24,908 nucleotides of DNA from Scybalousia_A sp964639765 (GTDB lineage Bacteria; Bacteroidota; Bacteroidia; Bacteroidales; P3), in assembly GCA_964639765.1 (NCBI GenBank), contig CAZXEN010000029.1, positions 1-24,908 on the forward strand. Reading direction: 5' to 3'. Numbering within the stretch: position 1 is the stretch's first letter; every line of letters starts with the position of its first letter. Shown here piece after piece: positions 1 to 8,748 of the stretch. The notes under the pieces were generated by a model. It saw nothing but the letters and a program-made list of their open reading frames with translations. It did no database searches and was not told the origin of the DNA. A program made the position numbers and the translations under genes.

Positions 1-2906
1 GGAGAGTCGTTGTGAATTGCTTTCAATTTTGTATCTTTGCAGTGTAAATCACAACTATCTAGTTCACGTAGTGAAATCTCTATTCGTTGTGAATTGCTTT
101 CAATTTTGTATCTTTGCAGTGTAAATCACAACTGCGGTCGGGATAATATGGTAACTTATATAGTTGTGAATTGCTTTCAATTTTGTATCTTTGCAGTGTA
201 AATCACAACAACGGAATTGGTCGCTCTGCTACTATATCAGTTGTGAATTGCTTTCAATTTTGTATCTTTGCAGTGTAAATCACAACGAAGAAAAGGAGAC
301 GGCAAGACTGATAAAGGTTGTGAATTGCTTTCAATTTTGTATCTTTGCAGTGTAAATCACAACTTTTTCTGTTATGGTAAGTGCTAGTTCATCGTTGTGA
401 ATTGCTTTCAATTTTGTATCTTTGCAGTGTAAATCACAACTAATATTAAGAAACAATCCATCTCGCCGTCGTTGTGAATTGCTTTCAATTTTGTATCTTT
501 GCAGTGTAAATCACAACGAATTCCTTACCTAATTGAGGAGGAGAGTCGTTGTGAATTGCTTTCAATTTTGTATCTTTGCAGTGTAAATCACAACCATCTG
601 TAGATAATGAATCACACTCAGTTAGTTGTGAATTGCTTTCAATTTTGTATCTTTGCAGTGTAAATCACAACTAGAGCGTTAACCAACTGGTCACCTTTCT
701 GGTTGTGAATTGCTTTCAATTTTGTATCTTTGCAGTGTAAATCACAACTCACAGGACTCTTCCTCCATCTCTGACGGCGTTGTGAATTGCTTTCAATTTT
801 GTATCTTTGCAGTGTAAATCACAACAACACAATNNNNNNNNNNNNNNNNNNNNNNNNNNNNNNNNNNNNNNNNNNNNNNNNNNNNNNNNNNNNNNNNNNN
901 NNNNNNNNNNNNNNNNNNNNNNNNNNNNNNNNNAACACGTTGTGAATTGCTTTCAATTTTGTATCTTTGCAGTGTAAATCACAACTATAAATTCTGGCAT
1001 ATCTAGTTCACGAAGGTTGTGAATTGCTTTCAATTTTGTATCTTTGCAGTGTAAATCACAACTCATTCTGTGTATTACGATATATAGCATTGTTGTGAAT
1101 TGCTTTCAATTTTGTATCTTTGCAGTGTAAATCACAACACGACCAGCACGGCAACGTCTCTTGGAGCGGTTGTGAATTGCTTTCAATTTTGTATCTTTGC
1201 AGTGTAAATCACAACGGCGGAAACGCTGTCTGTATGCCTGCGGAGTTGTGAATTGCTTTCAATTTTGTATCTTTGCAGTGTAAATCACAACAACACAATT
1301 AAAACAAATAATTTAAAACACGTTGTGAATTGCTTTCAATTTTGTATCTTTGCAGTGTAAATCACAACTATCTTGTCATCTTCACCAGCCGTAACTACGT
1401 TGTGAATTGCTTTCAATTTTGTATCTTTGCAGTGTAAATCACAACTTTCAATCTACACGAGCCATGAAAATTATAGTTGTGAATTGCTTTCAATTTTGTA
1501 TCTTTGCAGTGTAAATCACAACTGCAGGTGTTAAATTAGATAATGAGATTAAGTTGTGAATTGCTTTCAATTTTGTATCTTTGCAGTGTAAATCACAACT
1601 AAATGACAAATCATGAACAACGAAACCAAGTTGTGAATTGCTTTCAATTTTGTATCTTTGCAGTGTAAATCACAACAAAACGAAGAGGGAAGGACTGCAT
1701 CCTCTAGTTGTGAATTGCTTTCAATTTTGTATCTTTGCAGTGTAAATCACAACACTTGAAAGAGATAACGACAGCACGATACAGTTGTGAATTGCTTTCA
1801 ATTTTGTATCTTTGCAGTGTAAATCACAACTTTCTATTTCCTCATAATCTTTTTTTTCAAGTTGTGAATTGCTTTCAATTTTGTATCTTTGCAGTGTAAA
1901 TCACAACAGATATGGAACTCTCTCTATCAACACAAAGTTGTGAATTGCTTTCAATTTTGTATCTTTGCAGTGTAAATCACAACGAAACCAACACCACCAA
2001 CACGTGCGTGCGTGTTGTGAATTGCTTTCAATTTTGTATCTTTGCAGTGTAAATCACAACTATCTTGTGTTACACCACCGATAAACTCTGGTTGTGAATT
2101 GCTTTCAATTTTGTATCTTTGCAGTGTAAATCACAACACAAGCGTTCAAACTTTTATCAACATTGTAGTTGTGAATTGCTTTCAATTTTGTATCTTTGCA
2201 GTGTAAATCACAACTATTAGAGCAATAACCACCGCAGACGCAGAGTTGTGAATTGCTTTCAATTTTGTATCTTTGCAGTGTAAATCACAACCCTATGCTG
2301 TTCGGATATATCTATCTTGTAGTTGTGAATTGCTTTCAATTTTGTATCTTTGCAGTGTAAATCACAACCATAAGTACCCGCACTAGCACTATTCTGAAGT
2401 TGTGAATTGCTTTCAATTTTGTATCTTTGCAGTGTAAATCACAACTATTTATACCGCTGTTATCCTTCATCAGTCGTTGTGAATTGCTTTCAATTTTGTA
2501 TCTTTGCAGTGTAAATCACAACAAAGAACTTGAAGTTGATATTCGAGGTCAAGTTGTGAATTGCTTTCAATTTTGTATCTTTGCAGTGTAAATCACAACA
2601 CAACCGACTGGGGCAGTAGTTGCACCCTGTTGTGAATTGCTTTCAATTTTGTATCTTTGCAGTGTAAATCACAACTATCATCTCTCCCTCCCCTGTCAGT
2701 AACCAGTTGTGAATTGCTTTCAATTTTGTATCTTTGCAGTGTAAATCACAACTTTTACATCTGAAACACCTATTGACCAAGTGTTGTGAATTGCTTTCAA
2801 TTTTGTATCTTTGCAGTGTAAATCACAACCCGTTTCTACCTGTCTTCGTTTCTCTCTCGGTTGTGAATTGCTTTCAATTTTGTATCTTTGCAGTGTAAAT
2901 CACAAC
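1..2906 (+). CRISPR. Type II-C CRISPR array, 37 repeats in window, continues off the left edge
   Basis: Thirty-seven 47-nt repeats can be read, the first at 9-55 and the last at 2860-2906; by eye all are identical. Spacers are 30 nt, except four of 29 nt starting at 1063, 1216, 1908 and 2600. Bases 1-8 are the end of a further spacer, so the array extends left of the window. A 47-nt repeat with about 30-nt spacers is typical of Bacteroidetes type II-C loci. The tracrRNA at 8749 is complementary to repeat positions 1-23, so crRNAs are made from the + strand, towards cas2. Each repeat contains TATCTTTG at positions 24-31, a Bacteroidetes -7 box. No degenerate terminal repeat is seen at the cas2-proximal end. 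The leader end and the acquisition end cannot be decided here. Confidence 0.99.
834..933. other. Assembly gap (100 N) inside the CRISPR array
   Basis: Exactly 100 N interrupt the array, which suggests a fixed-length scaffold placeholder and not a measured distance. The flanks are AACACAAT on the left and AACAC on the right. They match the start and end of the complete spacer at 1292-1321, so the assembly probably broke at a spacer that occurs more than once. The true number of repeats here is unknown. Confidence 0.95.
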
Positions 2907-2930
2907 AGACCACACTGCAAAGATTTTGTT
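2884..2930 (+). terminator. Hairpin at the end of the CRISPR array, built from the last repeat
   Basis: ATCTTTGCAGTGT (2884-2896), inside the last repeat, is followed after 15 nt by its perfect reverse complement (2912-2924) and then TTTTGTTTT. The 13-bp stem plus T-rich tail looks like a Rho-independent terminator for array transcripts running on + towards the convergent cas2 gene. Transcripts started inside the last repeat would lack most of the left arm. That it works as a terminator is inference. Confidence 0.6.
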
Positions 2931-3228
2931 TTCAGTTAATTAGAATCACTCTTTTGATATTGTTTTTCTTTCTAAAAATAGCAGTTTTTTAAGAATAAAA
3001 GCTAAAAATATCAATTCTAATACTTGTTTTATATACCGAAAATACTTTTAAAAAATGATAGTTTACTTAAAGATTTTATTCAAAAACTTGCTGTTTTTTC
3101 TGTGAAAGTATAGAATTTTAGAGTAAAAACATCATTAAAATAGAGAAAATTTTTTATTTTTTTCATAGAATTTTTGATAGGTATGTCTCTTAATAAGACT
3201 AAAAAAATTAAGTTTTGATTCTGTAGAA

Positions 3229-3268
3229 AAAAAGTCTTCGTTTTTACAAAAAAAGACGAAGACTTTTT
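3229..3268. terminator. Bidirectional hairpin terminator between array and cas2
   Basis: AAAAAGTCTTCGT (3229-3241) pairs perfectly with 3256-3268 over 13 bp, with A-tracts and T-tracts on both sides. It lies 53 nt beyond the cas2 stop codon, so it can end the leftward cas9-cas1-cas2 transcript and also rightward transcription from the array. The core is nearly identical to the hairpin at 22513-22550. The rest of the 2907-3320 gap is AT-rich with no supported gene. Confidence 0.7.
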
Positions 3269-3271
3269 CAC

Positions 3272-3313
3272 AAAAGATCAAGACTTTTGGTACAAAAGAT
3301 CAACTCTTTTTTT
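3272..3313. repeat. Two tandem short A-tract/T-tract units (locus A of a dispersed family)
   Basis: Two copies of a unit of the form AAAAGATCAAnnCTTTT lie at 3272-3288 and 3294-3313, about 22 nt apart, directly beside the hairpin at 3229. Related units occur at 14306-14412 and 22556-22595. Function unknown. Confidence 0.55.
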
Positions 3314-3320
3314 CAGGCTT

Positions 3321-3653
3321 TTAAAACATTTCCAATTGCTGACCTATTTCCGGTCGCTGTTCTTCCTTTTTGCCAAAGAAGATCTCCATATTTCCAAATT
3401 GTTTATCTGTTATCGTCAAAATACCTATATGGCCATTTGACGGCAGAAAACGTTTTACCCTGTTGATATGAACATTTGCGGCTTCTTTGCTTATACAATG
3501 TCGCAAATAAATAGAAAACTGGAACATCGCAAAGCCGTCTTTTAACAGATTTTTCCTGAAATCAGCATAAATTTTTCTATCCTTTTTTGTCTCAGTCGGC
3601 AAATCAAAAAGAACGAGTAGCCACATAACCCTATATGCATTAAGTCTGTTCAT
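3321..3653 (-). CDS. cas2: CRISPR-associated endoribonuclease Cas2 (adaptation)
   Basis: Cas2 forms the central dimer of the Cas1-Cas2 integrase, which inserts new spacers into the array. The 110-residue product fits the family. Its N-terminus has the hydrophobic first strand followed by the conserved Asp (VLFDLPTETKKDRK), then FRKNLLKDGFAMFQFSIYLR, as in type II Cas2 proteins. The ATG overlaps the cas1 stop codon in an ATGA arrangement (4 nt), indicating translational coupling. It is the last gene of the leftward cas9-cas1-cas2 operon. No csn2 or cas4 lies between it and the array, which places the locus in subtype II-C. Confidence 0.96.
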   Translation of the reverse strand: MNRLNAYRVMWLLVLFDLPTETKKDRKIYADFRKNLLKDGFAMFQFSIYLRHCISKEAANVHINRVKRFLPSNGHIGILTITDKQFGNMEIFFGKKEEQRPEIGQQLEMF

Positions 3654-4546
3654 TGAAATAAAGGATATTTAATCTTTCTTCTTTTACCTGCAAAGCATTG
3701 GGCAAGAGAAGAAGTCGTTTCTGTCACTGCAATGCTAAGAGGTCTTTGTTGTTTGCTGATATTTACATCTATGACGGGCAGAGTCAGAAGTTTTGATTTG
3801 ATTTCTTTATCCAAATCCTCTTTCTCTGGAAATTGTTTTATTGTATCCAGAACCAGTTTGTCAGCAAAAGGGCGATAAGGTTCCATAATATCATCAGCAA
3901 GACAATATGCATTATACTTGTTTTTATGATGAATACCTAAAGTCGGCAATAAGCCAGAGCCTACCAAGTTTCGTGCAACTATTGCCCTTAGTATAGCATA
4001 AGCATAGTTGAAAAAATTGTTTGGGTTCTCTCCAAAACGTTCTCTTTTGAAATTATCATTAGCTTGTAAGAGATTTTCCCAATAATAAGCTGCAGCCCTT
4101 GCTTCATGGTTTTTGTTGTCTCCTGTTAATACACTTTTACTCCACAGAAGCATATTTCTAACAGGTATTCCCAATTCTTTGAGAAGCATTGCTTGATTGT
4201 ATATCTTACTTTGAACGGTTTGTTGCCAAAGGTTTTTCTTCAACACTTCAGAAACGGAAATTTGTTTTTGAAAACGCTCACTTTGCAAAGTATTTCCATC
4301 TAAACAAAGTTGTAAACCAATAGGATGATGAGAAGAGTTGCAGGTTACAACGGCACTATTGTTTTCTAAAAGTTTTACTAAAACAGTTTGAGTGATTGTT
4401 ATCTGAGGGCTGTCAAGTATAACAACTCCAATATCTTCTATTGGAATGTTTTTCTTTCCCTCTTTGTCTGGGAAAGAAATGACAAGTTGATTGAGCTTCA
4501 CGCTCAAATAAGCAGGACTGCTAAAACAAAGGGTACGTTTAATCAT
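3650..4546 (-). CDS. cas1: CRISPR-associated integrase/endonuclease Cas1
   Basis: Cas1 is the metal-dependent integrase of spacer acquisition, working with Cas2. The 298-residue length is normal for type II Cas1. Candidate catalytic residues are visible: Glu148 in NHEARAAAYYWENLL, His206 in GIHHKNK and Glu222 in ADDIMEPYRP. The gene follows cas9 after 66 nt and overlaps cas2 by 4 nt. Oddly, its start codon lies within one arm of a perfect 13-bp inverted repeat (4541-4595), which could hide the start site in the mRNA. Family assignment is secure from these motifs and the context. Confidence 0.97.
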   Translation of the reverse strand: MIKRTLCFSSPAYLSVKLNQLVISFPDKEGKKNIPIEDIGVVILDSPQITITQTVLVKLLENNSAVVTCNSSHHPIGLQLCLDGNTLQSERFQKQISVSEVLKKNLWQQTVQSKIYNQAMLLKELGIPVRNMLLWSKSVLTGDNKNHEARAAAYYWENLLQANDNFKRERFGENPNNFFNYAYAILRAIVARNLVGSGLLPTLGIHHKNKYNAYCLADDIMEPYRPFADKLVLDTIKQFPEKEDLDKEIKSKLLTLPVIDVNISKQQRPLSIAVTETTSSLAQCFAGKRRKIKYPLFQ

Positions 4547-4595
4547 CGTATAAAAGGTTTTTAATTGGCTAATAATTACCTATTATACGATGATT
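4541..4595 (-). promoter_or_regulatory. Inverted repeat enclosing the cas1 start codon
   Basis: AATCATCGTATAA (4541-4553) and its exact reverse complement (4583-4595) form a 13-bp stem. After one T-T mismatch the stem continues with AGGT/ACCT, leaving a loop of about 19 nt. The cas1 ATG (4544-4546) is inside the distal arm, so in the cas9-cas1 mRNA the start codon would be base-paired. There is no T-tract, so a terminator is unlikely. Translational control of cas1, or a DNA operator, is inferred and not shown. Confidence 0.55.
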
Positions 4596-4612
4596 ACTTG
4601 ATAACGTTACAA

Positions 4613-7600
4613 TTAATATTCTCCTACTGCAACAATTTTACCGATATGATTGATTCTAACTTTAACTAATAAACCTACTCCATTAGTATTCTGTATTCGT
4701 TCCCAAGTAGTGCCTCGTAATTCTTTAACATCATCCACAGATGTTTCTAAATGATGACGGAAAACATAGTATTTTGTACTTAATTTTTGCACCCTAAATA
4801 AATGAGGGGAAAGAATAGAATAGTTATTTTCGTTAAGAATAAAATCTGTTGTAAGTTCTGTAGGGTTAAATTCTTTATCATCAGGGAAAAGAAAATATTC
4901 ATTTTGTTTCATAGTAAAGAGAAACTTCCAACCCTTATCTGAATTATAATTTTTGTCTATAATAGGTTCTTGATTGATAGCCCTTGCTGTTGCTTCATAA
5001 AAAGAAACAATGTTTTCTTGTAAATCTCCGTTTTCATCTCTGTAAATAGCAACATGATGATTGTTCCCTGTATTTACAAAATCGACAGGCTGTTTGTTTC
5101 CTTCGTTATCTAAAATAAGATTTCCTTTATTATCTTTTTTGTCATGTAAAGCTTCAGCATTATTCATCGCAGTAATGGTTACTCTTTTTATTGCAATGCC
5201 TTTCTCTTTGTTAAGCCAAATAGGATTTTCATCAAGATTGGAAAACGCATCATTAGCATTGCCATTATATTCTTTTAATCTTTCTTCTAAGATTTTCCTG
5301 ATTTTTACATCAACAACTTTGTCAAGTTTAAGGTCTTTTGAGATCTCTTTTCTTATAGTATAGATTGTTTCAAAGGAAACGGTTTTTACTTTTTCAGGAA
5401 CTTTCTTTTCCAAAACAAGATCATAATAAACAGGATTTTTTTCTAAAGAGTTTTTGCCTGTAAACGCCTTTTTAGGGTCGTTGTAATATTCTTCTAAACG
5501 TTTTAGTAAGGCTTTTCTATAGTCTTTACGGCAAACAGTCATTATTTTTTCTTTAGAAAAACTTCCTCCCACTTTTTCTTCTTTTGTTATATATCTTTGT
5601 CTTTTACCATAAATAGTTTCCTTGTGTAGTTGTCCTCTTGGAGTTAATTGTATCACTCTTTTTGTTCTGCCTTTGCATTTTGTTTTATTGATATTTTGTG
5701 TTACAACCTTATTTTTTGCTTTAATTGATACCAAAATTTGCTCTAAATGTTTTTTTACTTCCGAACGGAACTTATCTATAGGCATAGGAGGGTTAAATAA
5801 TAGTTTATTATGTTCATCTCGGTATAATTCTTTTTTCTCTATTGCATAAAAACTGCTTGATTTATCACTTCTTGCATTTAGGTTATTCAAGTATTGTATG
5901 TAAGATTGTTTTGTAAATGCTATGGTTAAAGCATCCATAGCGTGATGGCGATGGTCATTTCTTTTTGTCCAATCTTTTATTCTTCTTATTTTTTGTCCCT
6001 CCCTGTTTTCTATAATTTCAGTAAGCCCTAATGCAGAGTACTTATCCCAGTTAAGTTCCTGCATGACATTAATTATCTGCCAGTCTTCACGCAATCTGTC
6101 TGTAACAGCACCAGTTGTTGTGTTAACTTCTTTTACGAGTGTAAGAAGAATTTCTCTTGCTTTCTTGGCTATATACTGAGAATCTTTGAGGTCTCTGTTT
6201 ATAAAGTCTTTTGGAATATCTGCAAGTTTTGTTTTTAGGTTTCTATATTTTGTTTTGCTTTTTTTATTAGATTTAAGTAATTTCTCAATTCTATTTAGAT
6301 ATTGTTGCAATCCTTCTTCCCCATATTTGTTTGCAACAAAATCATAGGCTGTTTCGTTACCTTTTTCTATATTTATATCTCTAAGTTCAAGAGTTTTGTT
6401 TGCGAAAGAGTCATCGAAAAGTTTTGACTGAGGAATGATGTGCTCTATATCAAACTTCTTGTCAAAGACTTCCTTTTTTGGGATATATGTATTTGAATAT
6501 AATGTTTTGAAACCATTGCTTTCCAATTCTTTCCAAAGTTTGAAGCGGATAACATCGTTGCGACTTACATGAGTAAAGTGATAACAATCTTTTATTTCTT
6601 TTACATAAATTTCATTTAACTTGGAATTATCATTTATTGCTTTTGTCATAGACTTTCTTTCCGCAGCAGATTTTTTTAATTCCCTTGCCATTTCTATTCT
6701 TATCTCATCAGGTTTGCCATATTCTTCTATTAAAGCATTTACAACATTCACCATTTGGTTGAGTATCTTTTCCACTACGGGATTTCTAAGACTGTTTTTT
6801 GGTAATAGGTCTAATTTGTCTTTAAGAATTTTATTGTCTATTTCTTCTCTTGTCAAAGACAGTTCGGAATGTTTATATCCTGAAAACCTGCAAGCCTCGT
6901 CATATTGGTATCCTTCCTTCAGATATGGCAGTATTTTTCTTATGGCTTTTGCAGAAAGATTGGAATAATCATCTTCAAAAGATACATTTACCAGACGTTT
7001 TGCTTCTTCATTGGAGAAGCCGTATTCATTTTCCAGCCTAAGTTCAAGATTTTCAGTTCCTGTATTGGAATTATCTCCTTCATAAGAGTAGAGCAGAAGC
7101 CAAAGACGGTATATTAATTGACTGTCTAAATCTTGAGTGCTGTCAAAATGGAAAATAGTTTCTTTGACAGAAGGAGCAATTGAAGACAGTTTTGCAATAG
7201 TAACGTTCCCAATTATTTCTTCATAATTTAGTGAGTAATCCTTTGGCTTGACTAACAACAGTTTTAGGATTTCAGATTTCTTTAATCTTTCTTTGTACTG
7301 TAAGACTTCAAACAATTTCTCTTTCTCTTCTATTTCTAAGTACCTGTCCTCTCCTACAGGATTTATTATTTTAATATTGTTAAGTATTTGCCATATTCTG
7401 AATTCTTGGAATAGAGGAGAAGATTTAGGACAGACTCTTAAACCGCTGCGTTTTATCTTTTTCTTGCCATCAACTATGACTTCTATTTCTCTGCTTTCAA
7501 AGATGCAATAGTCCAATAATCCTTTCTGACTTCTTAACCTTCTTTGATAGAATATAATATTGTCTTTGATTTCTTGCTTTAGTTCAGGTGTTAGTATTGA

Positions 7601-8644
7601 ATAGTACTCTGCTTGTTTATCCCATACTGCATCAAACTCTGCAACGTAATCCTGTCGGTAAAAAACAAGATTTTTTAGACTTGCATTAGGGTTCTCTCTT
7701 ACAATATTATAAAGATATTGGCCTACGGTCTGATTCCTAAAATACAGTTCTTTGTTTCTGTCACTTATTGCCCCTAAATAGCCAGAAGAGTTACTTATTT
7801 GCCCGTTTATTTCAGCAACAACATAAACTAATTCTTCTTTTGTTAATTTTCTTGTTAATGCTTCTACTTTTAACTGTAATCCTTTGTTTTTGATGTCTTT
7901 CTTTGACCCTTTTATATCTTCTGCATAAAGACCGTACTTGGCTAAAAATATCTTTGTAACATTTGTTTTACTTCGCCCTTGTATATGATTTTTAAATTCA
8001 TCTGTTAAAATATCTGGATAATATTGCTTTTGATAATTCCAAATACTATCAAACTCGTTTTGTAAATCTGAACGATAGAAGTCAGGAAATGTTTCTTTGC
8101 CTTGTTGCAATAGTTCTAAACAATATTGGGATGGAGTGATATTCTTTTCGTTCAACTCTCTTGCTACGTCTATAGAATCTATGAATTGTCCATCTTCTTG
8201 TTCCTTGCTTAGAGCTTTTCTATTACTTTTATATCCTCTCTTTGAATTAATAGATAGTAATATGCGAGCAAATTCTTCTAAAGAAACTTTTTCATTAACA
8301 GCCCTTGCTCTTAAAGATAATGTTTCAAAAGTAGTATTTTTGCCATTTTCTATGATACAAGAATCATCATTGATGATGTTGTTTTCTTTTAAGACTTTTA
8401 TTAATACTTTTCTCCTTAAACGGAAGCGCTGTAGATTCCTTCTTGCCGAACGTTTTAATGTCCGGTCTGCATTGGTAGTGATACTTTTCCCTTCTTCAAA
8501 ATTCTTCTGTTCATCAGTTGTTAAAGGATTAACTCTTACTCCTAAGCGAATAATGCTACTTTGTTCATTATCATTTTCCGCTTCATTCACAACAGCCCAA
8601 CCAATAGAGCTAACACCTAAATCTAAACCTATTATTTTTTTCAT
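4613..8644 (-). CDS. cas9: Type II-C RNA-guided endonuclease Cas9
   Basis: Cas9 uses crRNA and tracrRNA to cut DNA matching the spacer beside a PAM. The 1343-residue product has all nuclease motifs intact: RuvC-I with Asp8 (GLDLGVSSIGWAVVNE); an Arg-rich bridge helix around residues 60-85 (RSARRNLQRFRLRRK); RuvC-II with Glu651 (IRIEMAREL); HNH with His735 (FDIEHIIPQS) followed by ANKTL and EKGN; and RuvC-III with His901 and Asp904 (NDHRHHAMDALTIAF). It should therefore be catalytically active. The gene order tracrRNA(+)/cas9-cas1-cas2(-) without csn2 or cas4 gives subtype II-C. A -7 box on the minus strand at 8669-8676 would give a leader of roughly 20 nt. The start ATG is the only plausible one because it directly precedes RuvC-I. 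Confidence 0.99.
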   Translation of the reverse strand: MKKIIGLDLGVSSIGWAVVNEAENDNEQSSIIRLGVRVNPLTTDEQKNFEEGKSITTNADRTLKRSARRNLQRFRLRRKVLIKVLKENNIINDDSCIIENGKNTTFETLSLRARAVNEKVSLEEFARILLSINSKRGYKSNRKALSKEQEDGQFIDSIDVARELNEKNITPSQYCLELLQQGKETFPDFYRSDLQNEFDSIWNYQKQYYPDILTDEFKNHIQGRSKTNVTKIFLAKYGLYAEDIKGSKKDIKNKGLQLKVEALTRKLTKEELVYVVAEINGQISNSSGYLGAISDRNKELYFRNQTVGQYLYNIVRENPNASLKNLVFYRQDYVAEFDAVWDKQAEYYSILTPELKQEIKDNIIFYQRRLRSQKGLLDYCIFESREIEVIVDGKKKIKRSGLRVCPKSSPLFQEFRIWQILNNIKIINPVGEDRYLEIEEKEKLFEVLQYKERLKKSEILKLLLVKPKDYSLNYEEIIGNVTIAKLSSIAPSVKETIFHFDSTQDLDSQLIYRLWLLLYSYEGDNSNTGTENLELRLENEYGFSNEEAKRLVNVSFEDDYSNLSAKAIRKILPYLKEGYQYDEACRFSGYKHSELSLTREEIDNKILKDKLDLLPKNSLRNPVVEKILNQMVNVVNALIEEYGKPDEIRIEMARELKKSAAERKSMTKAINDNSKLNEIYVKEIKDCYHFTHVSRNDVIRFKLWKELESNGFKTLYSNTYIPKKEVFDKKFDIEHIIPQSKLFDDSFANKTLELRDINIEKGNETAYDFVANKYGEEGLQQYLNRIEKLLKSNKKSKTKYRNLKTKLADIPKDFINRDLKDSQYIAKKAREILLTLVKEVNTTTGAVTDRLREDWQIINVMQELNWDKYSALGLTEIIENREGQKIRRIKDWTKRNDHRHHAMDALTIAFTKQSYIQYLNNLNARSDKSSSFYAIEKKELYRDEHNKLLFNPPMPIDKFRSEVKKHLEQILVSIKAKNKVVTQNINKTKCKGRTKRVIQLTPRGQLHKETIYGKRQRYITKEEKVGGSFSKEKIMTVCRKDYRKALLKRLEEYYNDPKKAFTGKNSLEKNPVYYDLVLEKKVPEKVKTVSFETIYTIRKEISKDLKLDKVVDVKIRKILEERLKEYNGNANDAFSNLDENPIWLNKEKGIAIKRVTITAMNNAEALHDKKDNKGNLILDNEGNKQPVDFVNTGNNHHVAIYRDENGDLQENIVSFYEATARAINQEPIIDKNYNSDKGWKFLFTMKQNEYFLFPDDKEFNPTELTTDFILNENNYSILSPHLFRVQKLSTKYYVFRHHLETSVDDVKELRGTTWERIQNTNGVGLLVKVRINHIGKIVAVGEY

Positions 8645-8668
8645 AGAACTTCTTTATTTTTATATGCA

Positions 8669-8676
8669 CAAAGTTA
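8669..8676 (-). promoter_or_regulatory. Probable cas9 promoter -7 box
   Basis: The minus strand reads TAACTTTG here, fitting the Bacteroidetes -7 consensus TAnnTTTG, 25 nt upstream of the cas9 ATG. The -33 region is only A/T-rich with no good TTTG match, so the call rests on the -7 box and position. It is divergent from the tracrRNA promoter, about 40-75 bp away. Confidence 0.55.
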
Positions 8677-8712
8677 CGAAAAATTTTGGGAGTGAAAAAT
8701 TTTCTTTAAAAT

Positions 8713-8743
8713 TTTGTTATAATAAAAATTTGTTATACCTTTG
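8713..8743 (+). promoter_or_regulatory. tracrRNA promoter (-33/-7)
   Basis: TTTG (8713-8716), 19 nt, then TACCTTTG (8736-8743) is an exact Bacteroidetes -33/-7 promoter. It places the start of transcription at about 8748-8750, precisely where complementarity to the CRISPR repeat begins. Confidence 0.85.
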
Positions 8744-8748
8744 TCGGA

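Noticed and set aside
1369..2321. Shared TATCTTGT in spacers at 1369, 2061 and 2292
   Set aside because: Only 8 nt with no extension on either side; expected occasionally in AT-rich spacers, so not evidence of a common target.
56..2859. Spacers targeting other sequence in this window (self-targeting)
   Set aside because: None was seen by eye. A proper search of each spacer on both strands against the whole genome was not possible here.
3080..3271. 63-codon frame on the minus strand between array and cas2
   Set aside because: Low-complexity Phe/Lys-rich product from very AT-rich DNA, overlapping the hairpin at 3229-3268; no start signals.
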